6,698 nucleotides of DNA from Candidatus Dormiibacterota bacterium (lineage in GTDB: Bacteria > Chloroflexota > Dormibacteria > UBA8260 > Bog-877), in NCBI GenBank assembly GCA_003164475.1, contig PLTL01000297.1, positions 14,120 through 20,817 of the forward strand, in the 5' to 3' direction. The notes beneath the pieces were generated by a model. The model saw only the letters and a list, made by a program, of their open reading frames with translations. It was not told the DNA's origin and did no database searches. Positions 1 to 5,261 of this stretch are shown here, one piece after another. How positions within the stretch are numbered: the stretch's first letter is position 1; every line of letters begins with the position of its first letter. A program made the translations under genes and the position numbers.

Positions 1-599
1 GGAAAGACGGTGCGCTGACTGCGCAGGATGGTCAGGGGGACGGTGGTGGCCCTGGCCCAGGAGGCGAGGTCATAGATGCTGCCCAGCTGGTGGGCCGGCA
101 CCAGCATCCACTCCGGAGGGATGACCGGGATCTCCTGCCAGGGCCAGAGTCCGCCCAGGGCCAACCAGATCCTGGTGAAGACGCGGGTCGCCCGCAGGCC
201 GCCTCGGGACACCACGAAGCCCCGGGCCAACGCCACCTGGGGGTCGTCGGCAGGGACCCCGGCCGCCCGAAGTGCCACCCAGGCCTCGGCGGTGATGCTG
301 ATGTCGCCACTCAGCTCGGGCGCCATGCCGAAGCTGCCGTCGGGGCGCTGCTGCCGGCGCAGGTAGCGGATCACCGCAGCCTCCCGATCGGGGTTGGCAA
401 GCCCCAGGTAGCGCTGCAGCAGCAGGTACTCGGCCGTGATCGAGGCGTTGCTCTCCAGCTCGCCCATCCACGACCCGTCAGGTGCCTGGCGCGCCAGGAG
501 CTGGGCCACTGCCCGCTCCAGGGACCGCGCCAGCTCCGGGCGCGGTGCGGCGCGGTCGTCCGCTCTCCTACCCGTCTCCGACCCCAGCTCCAGGGTCAA
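1..599 (-). CDS. shc: Squalene-hopene cyclase, N-terminal 199 residues (3' end off window)
   Basis: This terpene cyclase converts squalene to hopene/hopanol, membrane-bound hopanoid lipids. The visible part matches the N-terminal alpha-alpha barrel of squalene-hopene cyclases. There is a QW-type repeat at about residues 29-44 (RAVAQLLARQAPDGSW), then SNASITAEYLLL, and a second QW-like repeat ending QQRPDGSF (83-90). Next come RVFTRIWLALGG (139-150), IPVIPPEWM (157-165) and SWARATTVPLTIL (180-192). From memory, the A. acidocaldarius enzyme has closely similar segments (RVFTRMWLALVG, SWARATVVALSIV). The catalytic DXDD motif would lie beyond the left edge, so activity cannot be confirmed. The family is usually about 630 residues, so roughly two thirds is missing. 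The start is TTG at 599, overlapping the preceding gene's TGA (TTGA) with GGGGGAG eight bases upstream. It is the third visible gene of the isoprenoid operon. A related squalene or sesquarterpene cyclase is the main alternative. Confidence 0.93.
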   Translation of the reverse strand, partial: MTLELGSETGRRADDRAAPRPELARSLERAVAQLLARQAPDGSWMGELESNASITAEYLLLQRYLGLANPDREAAVIRYLRRQQRPDGSFGMAPELSGDISITAEAWVALRAAGVPADDPQVALARGFVVSRGGLRATRVFTRIWLALGGLWPWQEIPVIPPEWMLVPAHQLGSIYDLASWARATTVPLTILRSQRTVF

Positions 600-1645
600 T
601 ACCAGCGCTCCCCCAACCAGCGGCAGAGCACCTCCAGCTCATCTGCCCCCGGATCCGCCAAGGGCAGCTTGGCGGCGGCCACCAGGGCCCGCTCGGTCCA
701 GGTGGTCGTGAGTCCCTGGCAACGCTCCGCTATCCCCGACTCGCGCAGCAGCCGGACCGCCCCGGGCAGCGCGCCGGAGGGCATCCCCGGGGGCTCCAGC
801 CAGGCGCGAGCGATCTCGCCCAGCTGCCCGTTGCCGGTGAGCGCCAGCACCATCGGCAGCCCCTGCTTGCCCCGCAGCAGATCGTTGCCCACTGGCTTGC
901 CGGTCTCGGTCGAGTCACCGAAGACCCCGAGGACGTCGTCCCGGAGCTGGAAGGCGACCCCAAGAATCCGGCCGAAGTGCTCGCAGGCGGCCACGGTGGC
1001 GTCCGGGGCCCCGGCGGCAATCGCTCCCAGCGCGGCTGCGGCGCCCATCAGGGCCCCGGTCTTGCGCTCCACCATCTCCAGGTACCGGGGCAGGCTGGCC
1101 GGTGGCGCTCCGGTGGCGGCGAGATCCGCCTGTTGGCCGCCAACCATCTCCAGGGTGGCCCGGCTGAGGTTGAGGCTGGCTTTGGTGCTGGCCAGCGGTG
1201 GCAGGTTGGCGGCGGAGATGACGCGGAATGCGGCGGCGAGCAGGGCGTCCCCGGTGTTGAGGGCGGAAGCCAGGCCGTCCCGGACCCAGAGGGCGGGCTG
1301 ACCCCGCCGAGAGCGGTCTCCGTCGACGATGTCGTCGTGGAGGAGGGAGAAGTCGTGAACCAGCTGGACCGCCACCGCCAGGGGCAGGGCGCTCCCCTCA
1401 GTGGCTCCCAGCGCTTCGGCCAGTGCGATGGTCAGGGTGGGGCGCAGAGCCTTGCCGGCTCGGGCGCCGGGGAGCAGGCCGAGATGATAGCGAGCCGGGT
1501 CGCAGATCTCCGCGGGGAGGGCGGCCACCACCTCGCGCAGGCCCGACTGGATCTGCTGGTGGTGCCGGGCCAGGAGCTCCTGGCCCGCCCTCGCCCGCTG
1601 CTCCGAACGCGAGCCTGCGCCGGCGGTGACCTGGTCAGAGGTCAC
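596..1645 (-). CDS. Short-chain polyprenyl diphosphate synthase (FPP/GGPP synthase type)
   Basis: This trans-prenyltransferase condenses IPP with allylic diphosphates and should act in the cytoplasm. It has 349 residues, normal for the family. Visible motifs in order: GKALRP (64-69, IPP site), HDFSLLHDDIVDGD (97-110) containing the first Asp-rich motif DDIVD (104-108), GGQQAD (169-174), KTG (195-197), FQLRDDVLGVFGD (232-244) as the second Asp-rich motif, and GNDLLRGKQG (253-262). The second motif is DDxxG, not DDxxD, as I recall in actinobacterial homologues. Phe at position -5 from the first motif with no two-residue insertion suggests a C15-C20 product; this is inference. The GTG start at 1645 is the only good start near the conserved N-terminus; it overlaps the end of ispH by 11 nt and no strong Shine-Dalgarno is visible. 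Its position between ispH and shc suggests it supplies FPP for squalene. GGPP for other lipids is the alternative. Confidence 0.92.
   Translation of the reverse strand: MTSDQVTAGAGSRSEQRARAGQELLARHHQQIQSGLREVVAALPAEICDPARYHLGLLPGARAGKALRPTLTIALAEALGATEGSALPLAVAVQLVHDFSLLHDDIVDGDRSRRGQPALWVRDGLASALNTGDALLAAAFRVISAANLPPLASTKASLNLSRATLEMVGGQQADLAATGAPPASLPRYLEMVERKTGALMGAAAALGAIAAGAPDATVAACEHFGRILGVAFQLRDDVLGVFGDSTETGKPVGNDLLRGKQGLPMVLALTGNGQLGEIARAWLEPPGMPSGALPGAVRLLRESGIAERCQGLTTTWTERALVAAAKLPLADPGADELEVLCRWLGERWY
608..614 (-). promoter_or_regulatory. Ribosome binding site of the squalene-hopene cyclase gene
   Basis: On the minus strand GGGGGAG lies 8 nt before the TTG codon at 599, inside the last codons of the prenyl synthase gene. 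It is the main reason, together with homology beginning shortly afterwards, for choosing TTG instead of a later GTG at about residue 31. Confidence 0.5.
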
Positions 1646-2477
1646 GGCAGACCGTCTCAACCTCGTCGACCACCCAGCCCGGGGTTGAGGTGCCCGAGGT
1701 GATCCCCACCCGTTGTCCGGGCTCAAACCAGCTGGGTTCGATCTCGGACGCGGTCTCGACCTGGAAGGTCGGTCGCCGGTGGGCGCAGGTCTCGGCCAGA
1801 GCCCTGGTGTTGGCCGACCCTCTGCCTCCCACCACCAGCACCACGTCCGCCTGGCCCAGAAGCTCGCTGACGGCCTCCCGCTGGCGCTGGTTGACCACCG
1901 GGCAGGTGGTCTCGTGGACCTCGAGCTCCCCGGTGCGGAGCCGCAGCCGCTCCACGATCTGGTGGAAGCGCCACTGGGGAAAGGTGCTCTGGCAGACCAC
2001 TCCCCGCCGGTCACGCCAGGGGAGGGTGTCCGCCTCCTCCTCGGTGGCGACCACCTCGACCGCCGTGTTCTCACCCTGCGCCGCCCACCCCACCACCCCG
2101 CGCACCTCGGAGTGGGCCGCCTGGCCCACCACCACGACGCTGAGGCCGTCGGCTCCCAGCCGGCTGGCGTGAAGCTGGACTCGGCGCACCAAGGGACAGG
2201 TGGCGTCGATCACCGTCAGGCCCCTCGCCTGGGCCTCGGCGAAGAGCCGGGGGGCGGCCCCGTGAGCGGTGACAACCACCTGCGCGCCGGGCGACCCCGG
2301 CAGCTGGTCGGCACACCTCAACCCCTGCTTCTCCAGATGCTCCAGCGCCTTGGCATTGTGGACCACCTGGCCCAGGGCCACCGTCTCCCGGCCGGTCCCA
2401 AGGGCCTCCGCGGCCAGCTCCAGGGCGTCACGAACGCCGAAACAGAAGCCAGTGTGCCGGGGCCGCAGGGTTTCCAT
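1635..2477 (-). CDS. ispH: 4-hydroxy-3-methylbut-2-enyl diphosphate reductase (LytB)
   Basis: The iron-sulfur enzyme of the last MEP-pathway step, reducing HMBPP to IPP and DMAPP in the cytoplasm. The three cluster cysteines are visible: C12 (TGFCFGV), C94 (IDATCPLV) and C192 (ETTCPVVNQRQ). Substrate-site residues include H40 (VVHN), H72 (TAHG), and H122 with the catalytic-type Glu E124 (AHSEV). Further motifs are GGRGSANTRAL (217-227) and SGTSTPGWVVDEV near the C-terminus. At 280 residues it is a short form; E. coli IspH is a little over 310. Some positions differ from the classical enzyme (HSEV for HPEV, SANT for SSNT), within what I would expect of a divergent orthologue. ATG at 2477 is preferred because the family begins just before GFCxGV; a GTG three codons upstream is possible. 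It heads the operon with the prenyl synthase and cyclase, and a promoter hexamer lies 7 nt upstream. Confidence 0.95.
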   Translation of the reverse strand: METLRPRHTGFCFGVRDALELAAEALGTGRETVALGQVVHNAKALEHLEKQGLRCADQLPGSPGAQVVVTAHGAAPRLFAEAQARGLTVIDATCPLVRRVQLHASRLGADGLSVVVVGQAAHSEVRGVVGWAAQGENTAVEVVATEEEADTLPWRDRRGVVCQSTFPQWRFHQIVERLRLRTGELEVHETTCPVVNQRQREAVSELLGQADVVLVVGGRGSANTRALAETCAHRRPTFQVETASEIEPSWFEPGQRVGITSGTSTPGWVVDEVETVCRDL

Positions 2478-2483
2478 GCTAAG

Positions 2484-2490
2484 CACTCTA
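2484..2490 (-). promoter_or_regulatory. Candidate -10 element for ispH, leaderless configuration
   Basis: On the minus strand the hexamer TAGAGT (2490 to 2485) fits TAnnnT and is followed by exactly 7 nt (GCTTAGC) and the ATG of ispH. Transcription would then begin at or next to the A of the start codon, giving a leaderless mRNA. I see no convincing -35 hexamer 16-19 bp upstream. The arrangement is seen directly; promoter function is inferred. Confidence 0.4.
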
Positions 2491-2500
2491 CCCGAGTCCC

Positions 2501-2516
2501 GGTCCGTTAAAGGACC
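2501..2516. repeat. Dyad GGTCC-N6-GGACC in the ispH promoter region
   Basis: A perfect 5-bp inverted repeat (GGTCC / GGACC) is separated by GTTAAA. It sits 24-39 nt before the ispH ATG, which overlaps the expected -35 region if transcription starts at the ATG. It could be an operator half-site pair or chance in GC-rich DNA. Confidence 0.3.
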
Positions 2517-2653
2517 TAAACAGTCCCACCGCTCGGTGCACCTGCTCCTGATCTCGATCCTCGTTACGGGACCCGCCCCGAATATAACCGAACCGTGAGA
2601 CTTGGCCCTGGATGACCCGGCCGGTTGGGAGCCGACCGCGGCCCCGGACCGCG

Positions 2654-2663
2654 CTAACGTTAG
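2654..2663 (+). promoter_or_regulatory. Candidate -10 element for the alcohol dehydrogenase gene, embedded in a 10-bp palindrome
   Basis: CTAACGTTAG is a perfect palindrome containing TAACGT (2655-2660), a TAnnnT-type -10 hexamer. Seven bases (TAGGACC) separate the hexamer from the GTG start at 2668, the same spacing as for ispH on the other strand, so a leaderless transcript is likely. AGGA only 2 nt before the GTG is too close to serve as a normal Shine-Dalgarno. No clear -35 is visible at standard spacing. The palindrome could also be an operator. Confidence 0.42.
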
Positions 2664-2667
2664 GACC

Positions 2668-3942
2668 GTGCGTGCGCTCGTCTTCGACCCCGCTCCCCAG
2701 CGGCTGCCCCTGGCTGGGATGGCCACTCGGATCCGGCCCCGGTGGGGCCTGGGTGGAGCCTCGCTGCTGGCGCTCCGGGAGATCCCGGAGCCGGCGGCGC
2801 CGGCTCCAGACTGGGTCCGGGCCCGGGTGCTCCGCTGCGGGATCTGCGGCAGCGACGTCAAGGAGGTTCTGCTCCAGGCCGCCAGCGACAACCCTCTCAG
2901 CGGGCTGGTCTCGTTCCCCCACGTCCCCGGCCACGAGATCGTGGCCCGGGTCGAGGAGCCAGGGATCGCGTCGGCGCTGGAGGCTGGTCAGCTGGTGGTG
3001 GTGGACCCCTGGGTGGGGTGCCGGGCGCGGGGACTGCCGACCCTGTGCCCCGCCTGTCAGCGGGGCTTTCCACCACACTGCTGGTGCGTGCCCGACGGAG
3101 GCCCCTGGGGCAGCGGTCGGGGGATGCACCTGGGCAACATCCGGGGCCTTCCCGGCGGCTTCGCTGAGGTCATCGTGGCCCACCCCAGCCAGTGCCACCC
3201 GTTGCCCCCGGACTTGACCGCCGAGCTGGGGGTGCTGGCCGACCCGCTGGCGGTGGCCCTGCACGCTCTGGAGCGCTCCGGGCCCGAGCCCATGGGCCCC
3301 ATCGTGGTGCTGGGGGCGGGGACCATTGGGCTGGCACTGACGCTGGCTGCCCGGCTGCGCTGGCCGGGGCTGCCGGTCTGGGTCACCGCCGCCTGGCCCC
3401 ATCAGCTGGAGCTGATCCGCGGCCTGGGCGCGGAGCCGCTTCCGGTCGCGGCCCGCGAGGTGGTCCCCGAGCTGGCCTCGAGGACGGGGGGACGGCTGGT
3501 CCGACCCTGGCGAGGCGGTCCCTGGGTGTTGGGGGCCGGGGCCGGCTTGGTGATGGACTCGATTGGGAGCAGCTCCACCATGGAGCTGGCCCTGCGCTGC
3601 CTCGGTCCCCGGGGCCGCATCGTGGTGGTCGGCGTGGCCAGGCCGCAGCGGACCGAGACCACCCTCGCCTACTACAAGGAGGCGGAGATCATCGGCTCCA
3701 ACGGCTACGGCAGGAGCGAGCTCGTCGAGGGTCGACCGCACCTGCTAGCACTGGCCCTGGGAATCCTCGCCGAGCACGCCGACCAGCTGGGCCGCTGGTG
3801 CACCCACAGCCTGCCCGTGAGTCGCTACCGGGAGGCTTTCCGGCTGGCGGCCGACCCCGGTCGGGAGGGCTCGATCAAGGTCAGCCTGCAGCTCGAGGAC
3901 GGGCGGGGAGATCCTGGTCGCCCGGCTCAGCCGGCCGCCTGA
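2668..3942 (+). CDS. Zinc-dependent medium-chain alcohol/polyol dehydrogenase
   Basis: An NAD(P)-dependent oxidoreductase of the GroES-like/Rossmann medium-chain dehydrogenase superfamily, 424 residues, longer than the usual 340-360. GICGSD (58-63, C60) and VPGHE (86-90, H89, E90) form the catalytic zinc site. Four cysteines at 118, 127, 130 and 138 look like the structural zinc lobe, but the first gap is 8 residues where 2 is usual. GMHLGNIRGLPGGFAEVIV (152-170) and ADPLAVALHAL (191-201) follow, then VVLGAGTIGL (213-222), the dinucleotide-binding glycine loop. A YYKEAEIIGSNGYG segment is typical of the C-terminal catalytic part. The substrate cannot be deduced; sorbitol, threonine or glucose dehydrogenase-like activities are all possible. 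GTG at 2668 is chosen because MRALVF is a typical N-terminus for this family. It is divergent from ispH and shows no obvious functional link to the hopanoid genes. Confidence 0.88.
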   Translation: MRALVFDPAPQRLPLAGMATRIRPRWGLGGASLLALREIPEPAAPAPDWVRARVLRCGICGSDVKEVLLQAASDNPLSGLVSFPHVPGHEIVARVEEPGIASALEAGQLVVVDPWVGCRARGLPTLCPACQRGFPPHCWCVPDGGPWGSGRGMHLGNIRGLPGGFAEVIVAHPSQCHPLPPDLTAELGVLADPLAVALHALERSGPEPMGPIVVLGAGTIGLALTLAARLRWPGLPVWVTAAWPHQLELIRGLGAEPLPVAAREVVPELASRTGGRLVRPWRGGPWVLGAGAGLVMDSIGSSSTMELALRCLGPRGRIVVVGVARPQRTETTLAYYKEAEIIGSNGYGRSELVEGRPHLLALALGILAEHADQLGRWCTHSLPVSRYREAFRLAADPGREGSIKVSLQLEDGRGDPGRPAQPAA

Positions 3943-4022
3943 GTCCCCGAGGAGCGGGGCCGGGAGGTGGGCTCGACCCCGGCTCCCACAGGGCTCTCCG
4001 AGGTCAGGGCCAGGGCTTGCGC
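3943..4022. terminator. Convergent intergenic gap with GC-rich hairpins, possible shared terminator
   Basis: The 80-nt gap between the convergent dehydrogenase and membrane-protein genes holds CCCCG-AGGAG-CGGGG (3945-3959). A competing longer stem pairs GAGCGGGG (3952-3959) with CCCCGGCTC (3977-3985), with one bulged G. Neither is followed by a T tract on either strand, so a classical intrinsic terminator is not demonstrated. Confidence 0.28.
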
Positions 4023-4235
4023 TCAGCCTGCCGAGCGTCCTCGCCAGAGACTTCCCAACAGGAGCGCGGCCACCGCCAGCGGGAGGAGCCAGGCGCTCAC
4101 CCCGCCTCCGCCTCGGCTGAGCACCCAGGCCAGGATGATGAGCACTCCGACACCGACCGCGATCTCCGGAGTGTCCCCCACGACGAACTCATAGCAGAAC
4201 CGGCCAGCCGCAGCCAGCCAGCTCCCTATCCTCAC
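4023..4235 (-). CDS. Small two-helix membrane protein paired with the COG4280-like gene
   Basis: A 70-residue protein with a short amphipathic or aromatic N-terminus (GSWLAAAGRFCYEFVVGD, 4-21), a first hydrophobic helix at about 24-39, a glycine-rich turn (RGGGG, 41-45), and a second helix at about 47-63 ending in a basic tail (WRGRSAG). It starts with GTG at 4235, overlapping the upstream gene's TGA by four bases (GTGA), which implies translational coupling and a shared function or complex. No catalytic motif is visible. From memory, small proteins with a similar (F/W)xYDFVVGDDW-like start accompany COG4280-type membrane genes in other bacteria. That pairing supports it being real, but its role is unknown. 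Likely an accessory subunit of the larger protein; this is inference. Confidence 0.7.
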   Translation of the reverse strand: MRIGSWLAAAGRFCYEFVVGDTPEIAVGVGVLIILAWVLSRGGGGVSAWLLPLAVAALLLGSLWRGRSAG

Positions 4236-4984
4236 GCCGGGCCCGCCACCGAGGCCCCGCCTGCGGACCGGCTCAGCCACTTCGCCGCGGCCCAGGCCAG
4301 GGCGCCGTAGAAGGCGAGCAGCCCCAGCAGGGCCACGTCCGCGCCGGGCCAGCGCACCCCGACACCTTCGCCGCCCCAGAAGGTGCCGAAGGTCACCAGC
4401 ATGAGGCCGACACCGAGCTTCATCGCGTTCTCCGGGACCTCCCGCAGCTGTCGCGAGACGGCCACCCCGGCTCCGCCCACCACCAGCACCGCGGCCGCGG
4501 CCGCGACCACGGCGATCCCCAGGCGCCCGGAGCTCAGCCCCAGGGTGAGTACGATCATCACCACCTCGAGTCCCTCCAGGAGGACCCCCTTGAAGCTGAT
4601 GATGAAGCCGGTCGCGTCGCGGCCGGCCCCACTGCGGGGGAGGCCGGAGAGGCGCTCGACCTCGCGGCGGTAGCTGGCGTCCTCGTCGTGCTTGGATCGG
4701 TAGCCGCTGGCCCGCAGGACCGCCTTGCGCAACCACTGCAGTCCCAGCACCAGCAGCAGGCTGCCGACCACCACTCGAAGGGTGTTGATGGGCACGTAAT
4801 GCACCAGCGCCGGGCCGCAGATGGCGACCGCCGCTGCCAGGCAGACCAGGGCGGCGCCAGCCCCCTCCAGGGCGGAGCGCCAACCCCGCGTGAATCCCGA
4901 CGCCAGCACGATGGTGAGGGCCTCCACCATCTCCACCGCGCTGGCGCCGAAGACCGTCAGGGCGATGAGGACGGTCCCCGTCAA
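4232..4984 (-). CDS. COG4280-like polytopic membrane protein with two ExxE motifs
   Basis: A 250-residue integral membrane protein with about seven hydrophobic segments (roughly 4-28, 42-60, 68-86, 126-149, 153-177, 188-206, 216-240) and a charged cytosolic-type loop at 90-125 (SKHDEDASYRREVERL). The halves begin alike: SAVEMVEALTIVLASG (15-30) and GVLLEGLEVVMIVLTLG (133-149), each placing ExxE in a membrane helix (E18/E21 and E137/E140). This resembles, at motif level only, the REGLE helices of the FTR1 iron permease class, so metal ion transport is a reasonable but unproven guess. I recall the overall sequence type as the uncharacterised COG4280 membrane protein group. The start is TTG at 4984, which puts the first helix at the N-terminus; GGGGG lies 7 nt upstream as a weak ribosome site. 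It is translationally coupled to the following 70-residue gene. No promoter is recognisable. Confidence 0.72.
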   Translation of the reverse strand: MTGTVLIALTVFGASAVEMVEALTIVLASGFTRGWRSALEGAGAALVCLAAAVAICGPALVHYVPINTLRVVVGSLLLVLGLQWLRKAVLRASGYRSKHDEDASYRREVERLSGLPRSGAGRDATGFIISFKGVLLEGLEVVMIVLTLGLSSGRLGIAVVAAAAAVLVVGGAGVAVSRQLREVPENAMKLGVGLMLVTFGTFWGGEGVGVRWPGADVALLGLLAFYGALAWAAAKWLSRSAGGASVAGPA

Positions 4985-5177
4985 CTCGGCGCCCCCGCCG
5001 TGGTGGCGCTTGCCATGCGTCGGCGATTGTCCTTCATGGGCGGATCCCAGGCCTGATGCCGACCCACCTCCAATGCGGGGGCGACACTTCCCCGGTGCGG
5101 GCTGGCGACGGTGCCGCGGACGAGGTTCCTGGGCGCGCGGTGCCGAGGCGGCACGGGTCTGGCGCCACCTGGCCGGA

Positions 5178-5202
5178 CCCCCAGGTTTGGCTGCCCTGGG
5201 GG
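5178..5202. repeat. 8-bp perfect inverted repeat upstream of lon
   Basis: CCCCCAGG (5178-5185) and CCTGGGGG (5195-5202) flank a 9-nt loop. The structure ends 59 nt before the lon start codon. It could be a strong leader-RNA hairpin or a protein-binding dyad. No T tract follows on the plus strand, so it is not a standard terminator for anything to its left. Confidence 0.5.
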
Positions 5203-5220
5203 ACGGGAAGACTGATCAGC

Positions 5221-5232
5221 GCTGGGCCCAGC
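5221..5232. repeat. 12-bp perfect palindrome upstream of lon
   Basis: GCTGGGCCCAGC is a perfect palindrome ending 29 nt before the lon TTG. Palindromes TGATCA (5213-5218) and AGCGCT (5218-5223) abut it. Operator function is possible but not shown; it does not match HspR (HAIR) or CIRCE sites. Confidence 0.4.
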
Positions 5233-5250
5233 CCACAGCGAAGTGACCCT

Positions 5251-5256
5251 GGAGTG
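5251..5256 (+). promoter_or_regulatory. Ribosome binding site of lon
   Basis: GGAGTG lies with its GGAG core 7 nt before the TTG codon at 5262, an ideal Shine-Dalgarno spacing. This decides the TTG start. The nearby GTG at 5254 is out of contention because its frame reaches TGA after three codons. Confidence 0.7.
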
Positions 5257-5261
5257 AAACC

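Larger units (their letters stand above)
4985..5261. other. Divergent intergenic region between the membrane-protein pair and lon
   Basis: This 277-nt stretch holds no convincing gene. It contains no TA dinucleotide, so a TAnnnT -10 element is absent for both divergent genes. It carries a 6-bp hairpin GTGCCG-AGG-CGGCAC (5140-5154), an 8-bp inverted repeat (5178-5202) and a 12-bp palindrome (5221-5232), followed by the lon ribosome binding site. A short open frame from ATG at 5037 to TGA at 4981 overlaps the membrane gene start but lacks independent support. Confidence 0.6.

Noticed and set aside
90..1702. Long plus-strand open frames opposite the hopanoid operon
   Set aside because: They are antisense shadows common in GC-rich DNA. 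Their translations are low-complexity Pro/Gly/Arg/Ala mixtures without family motifs, while the minus strand encodes clear SHC, prenyl synthase and IspH.
2478..2490. CIRCE-like half site (TAAGCACTC) next to the ispH start
   Set aside because: The second GAGTGCTAA half at N9 is missing and ispH is not a usual HrcA target.
2583..2588. TATAAC as a further plus-strand -10 box
   Set aside because: It lies about 80 nt before the dehydrogenase start with no -35 match at usable spacing; the TAACGT element next to the start fits better.
2602..2667. Longer dehydrogenase start at TTG 2602
   Set aside because: The extra 22 residues resemble no dehydrogenase N-terminus, no ribosome site precedes the TTG, and MRALVF at GTG 2668 is family-typical.
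2488..3741. Long minus-strand open frame opposite the dehydrogenase
   Set aside because: Its translation is repetitive Gln/His/Pro/Gly-rich text without recognisable domains, and it spans the ispH/dehydrogenase promoter region.
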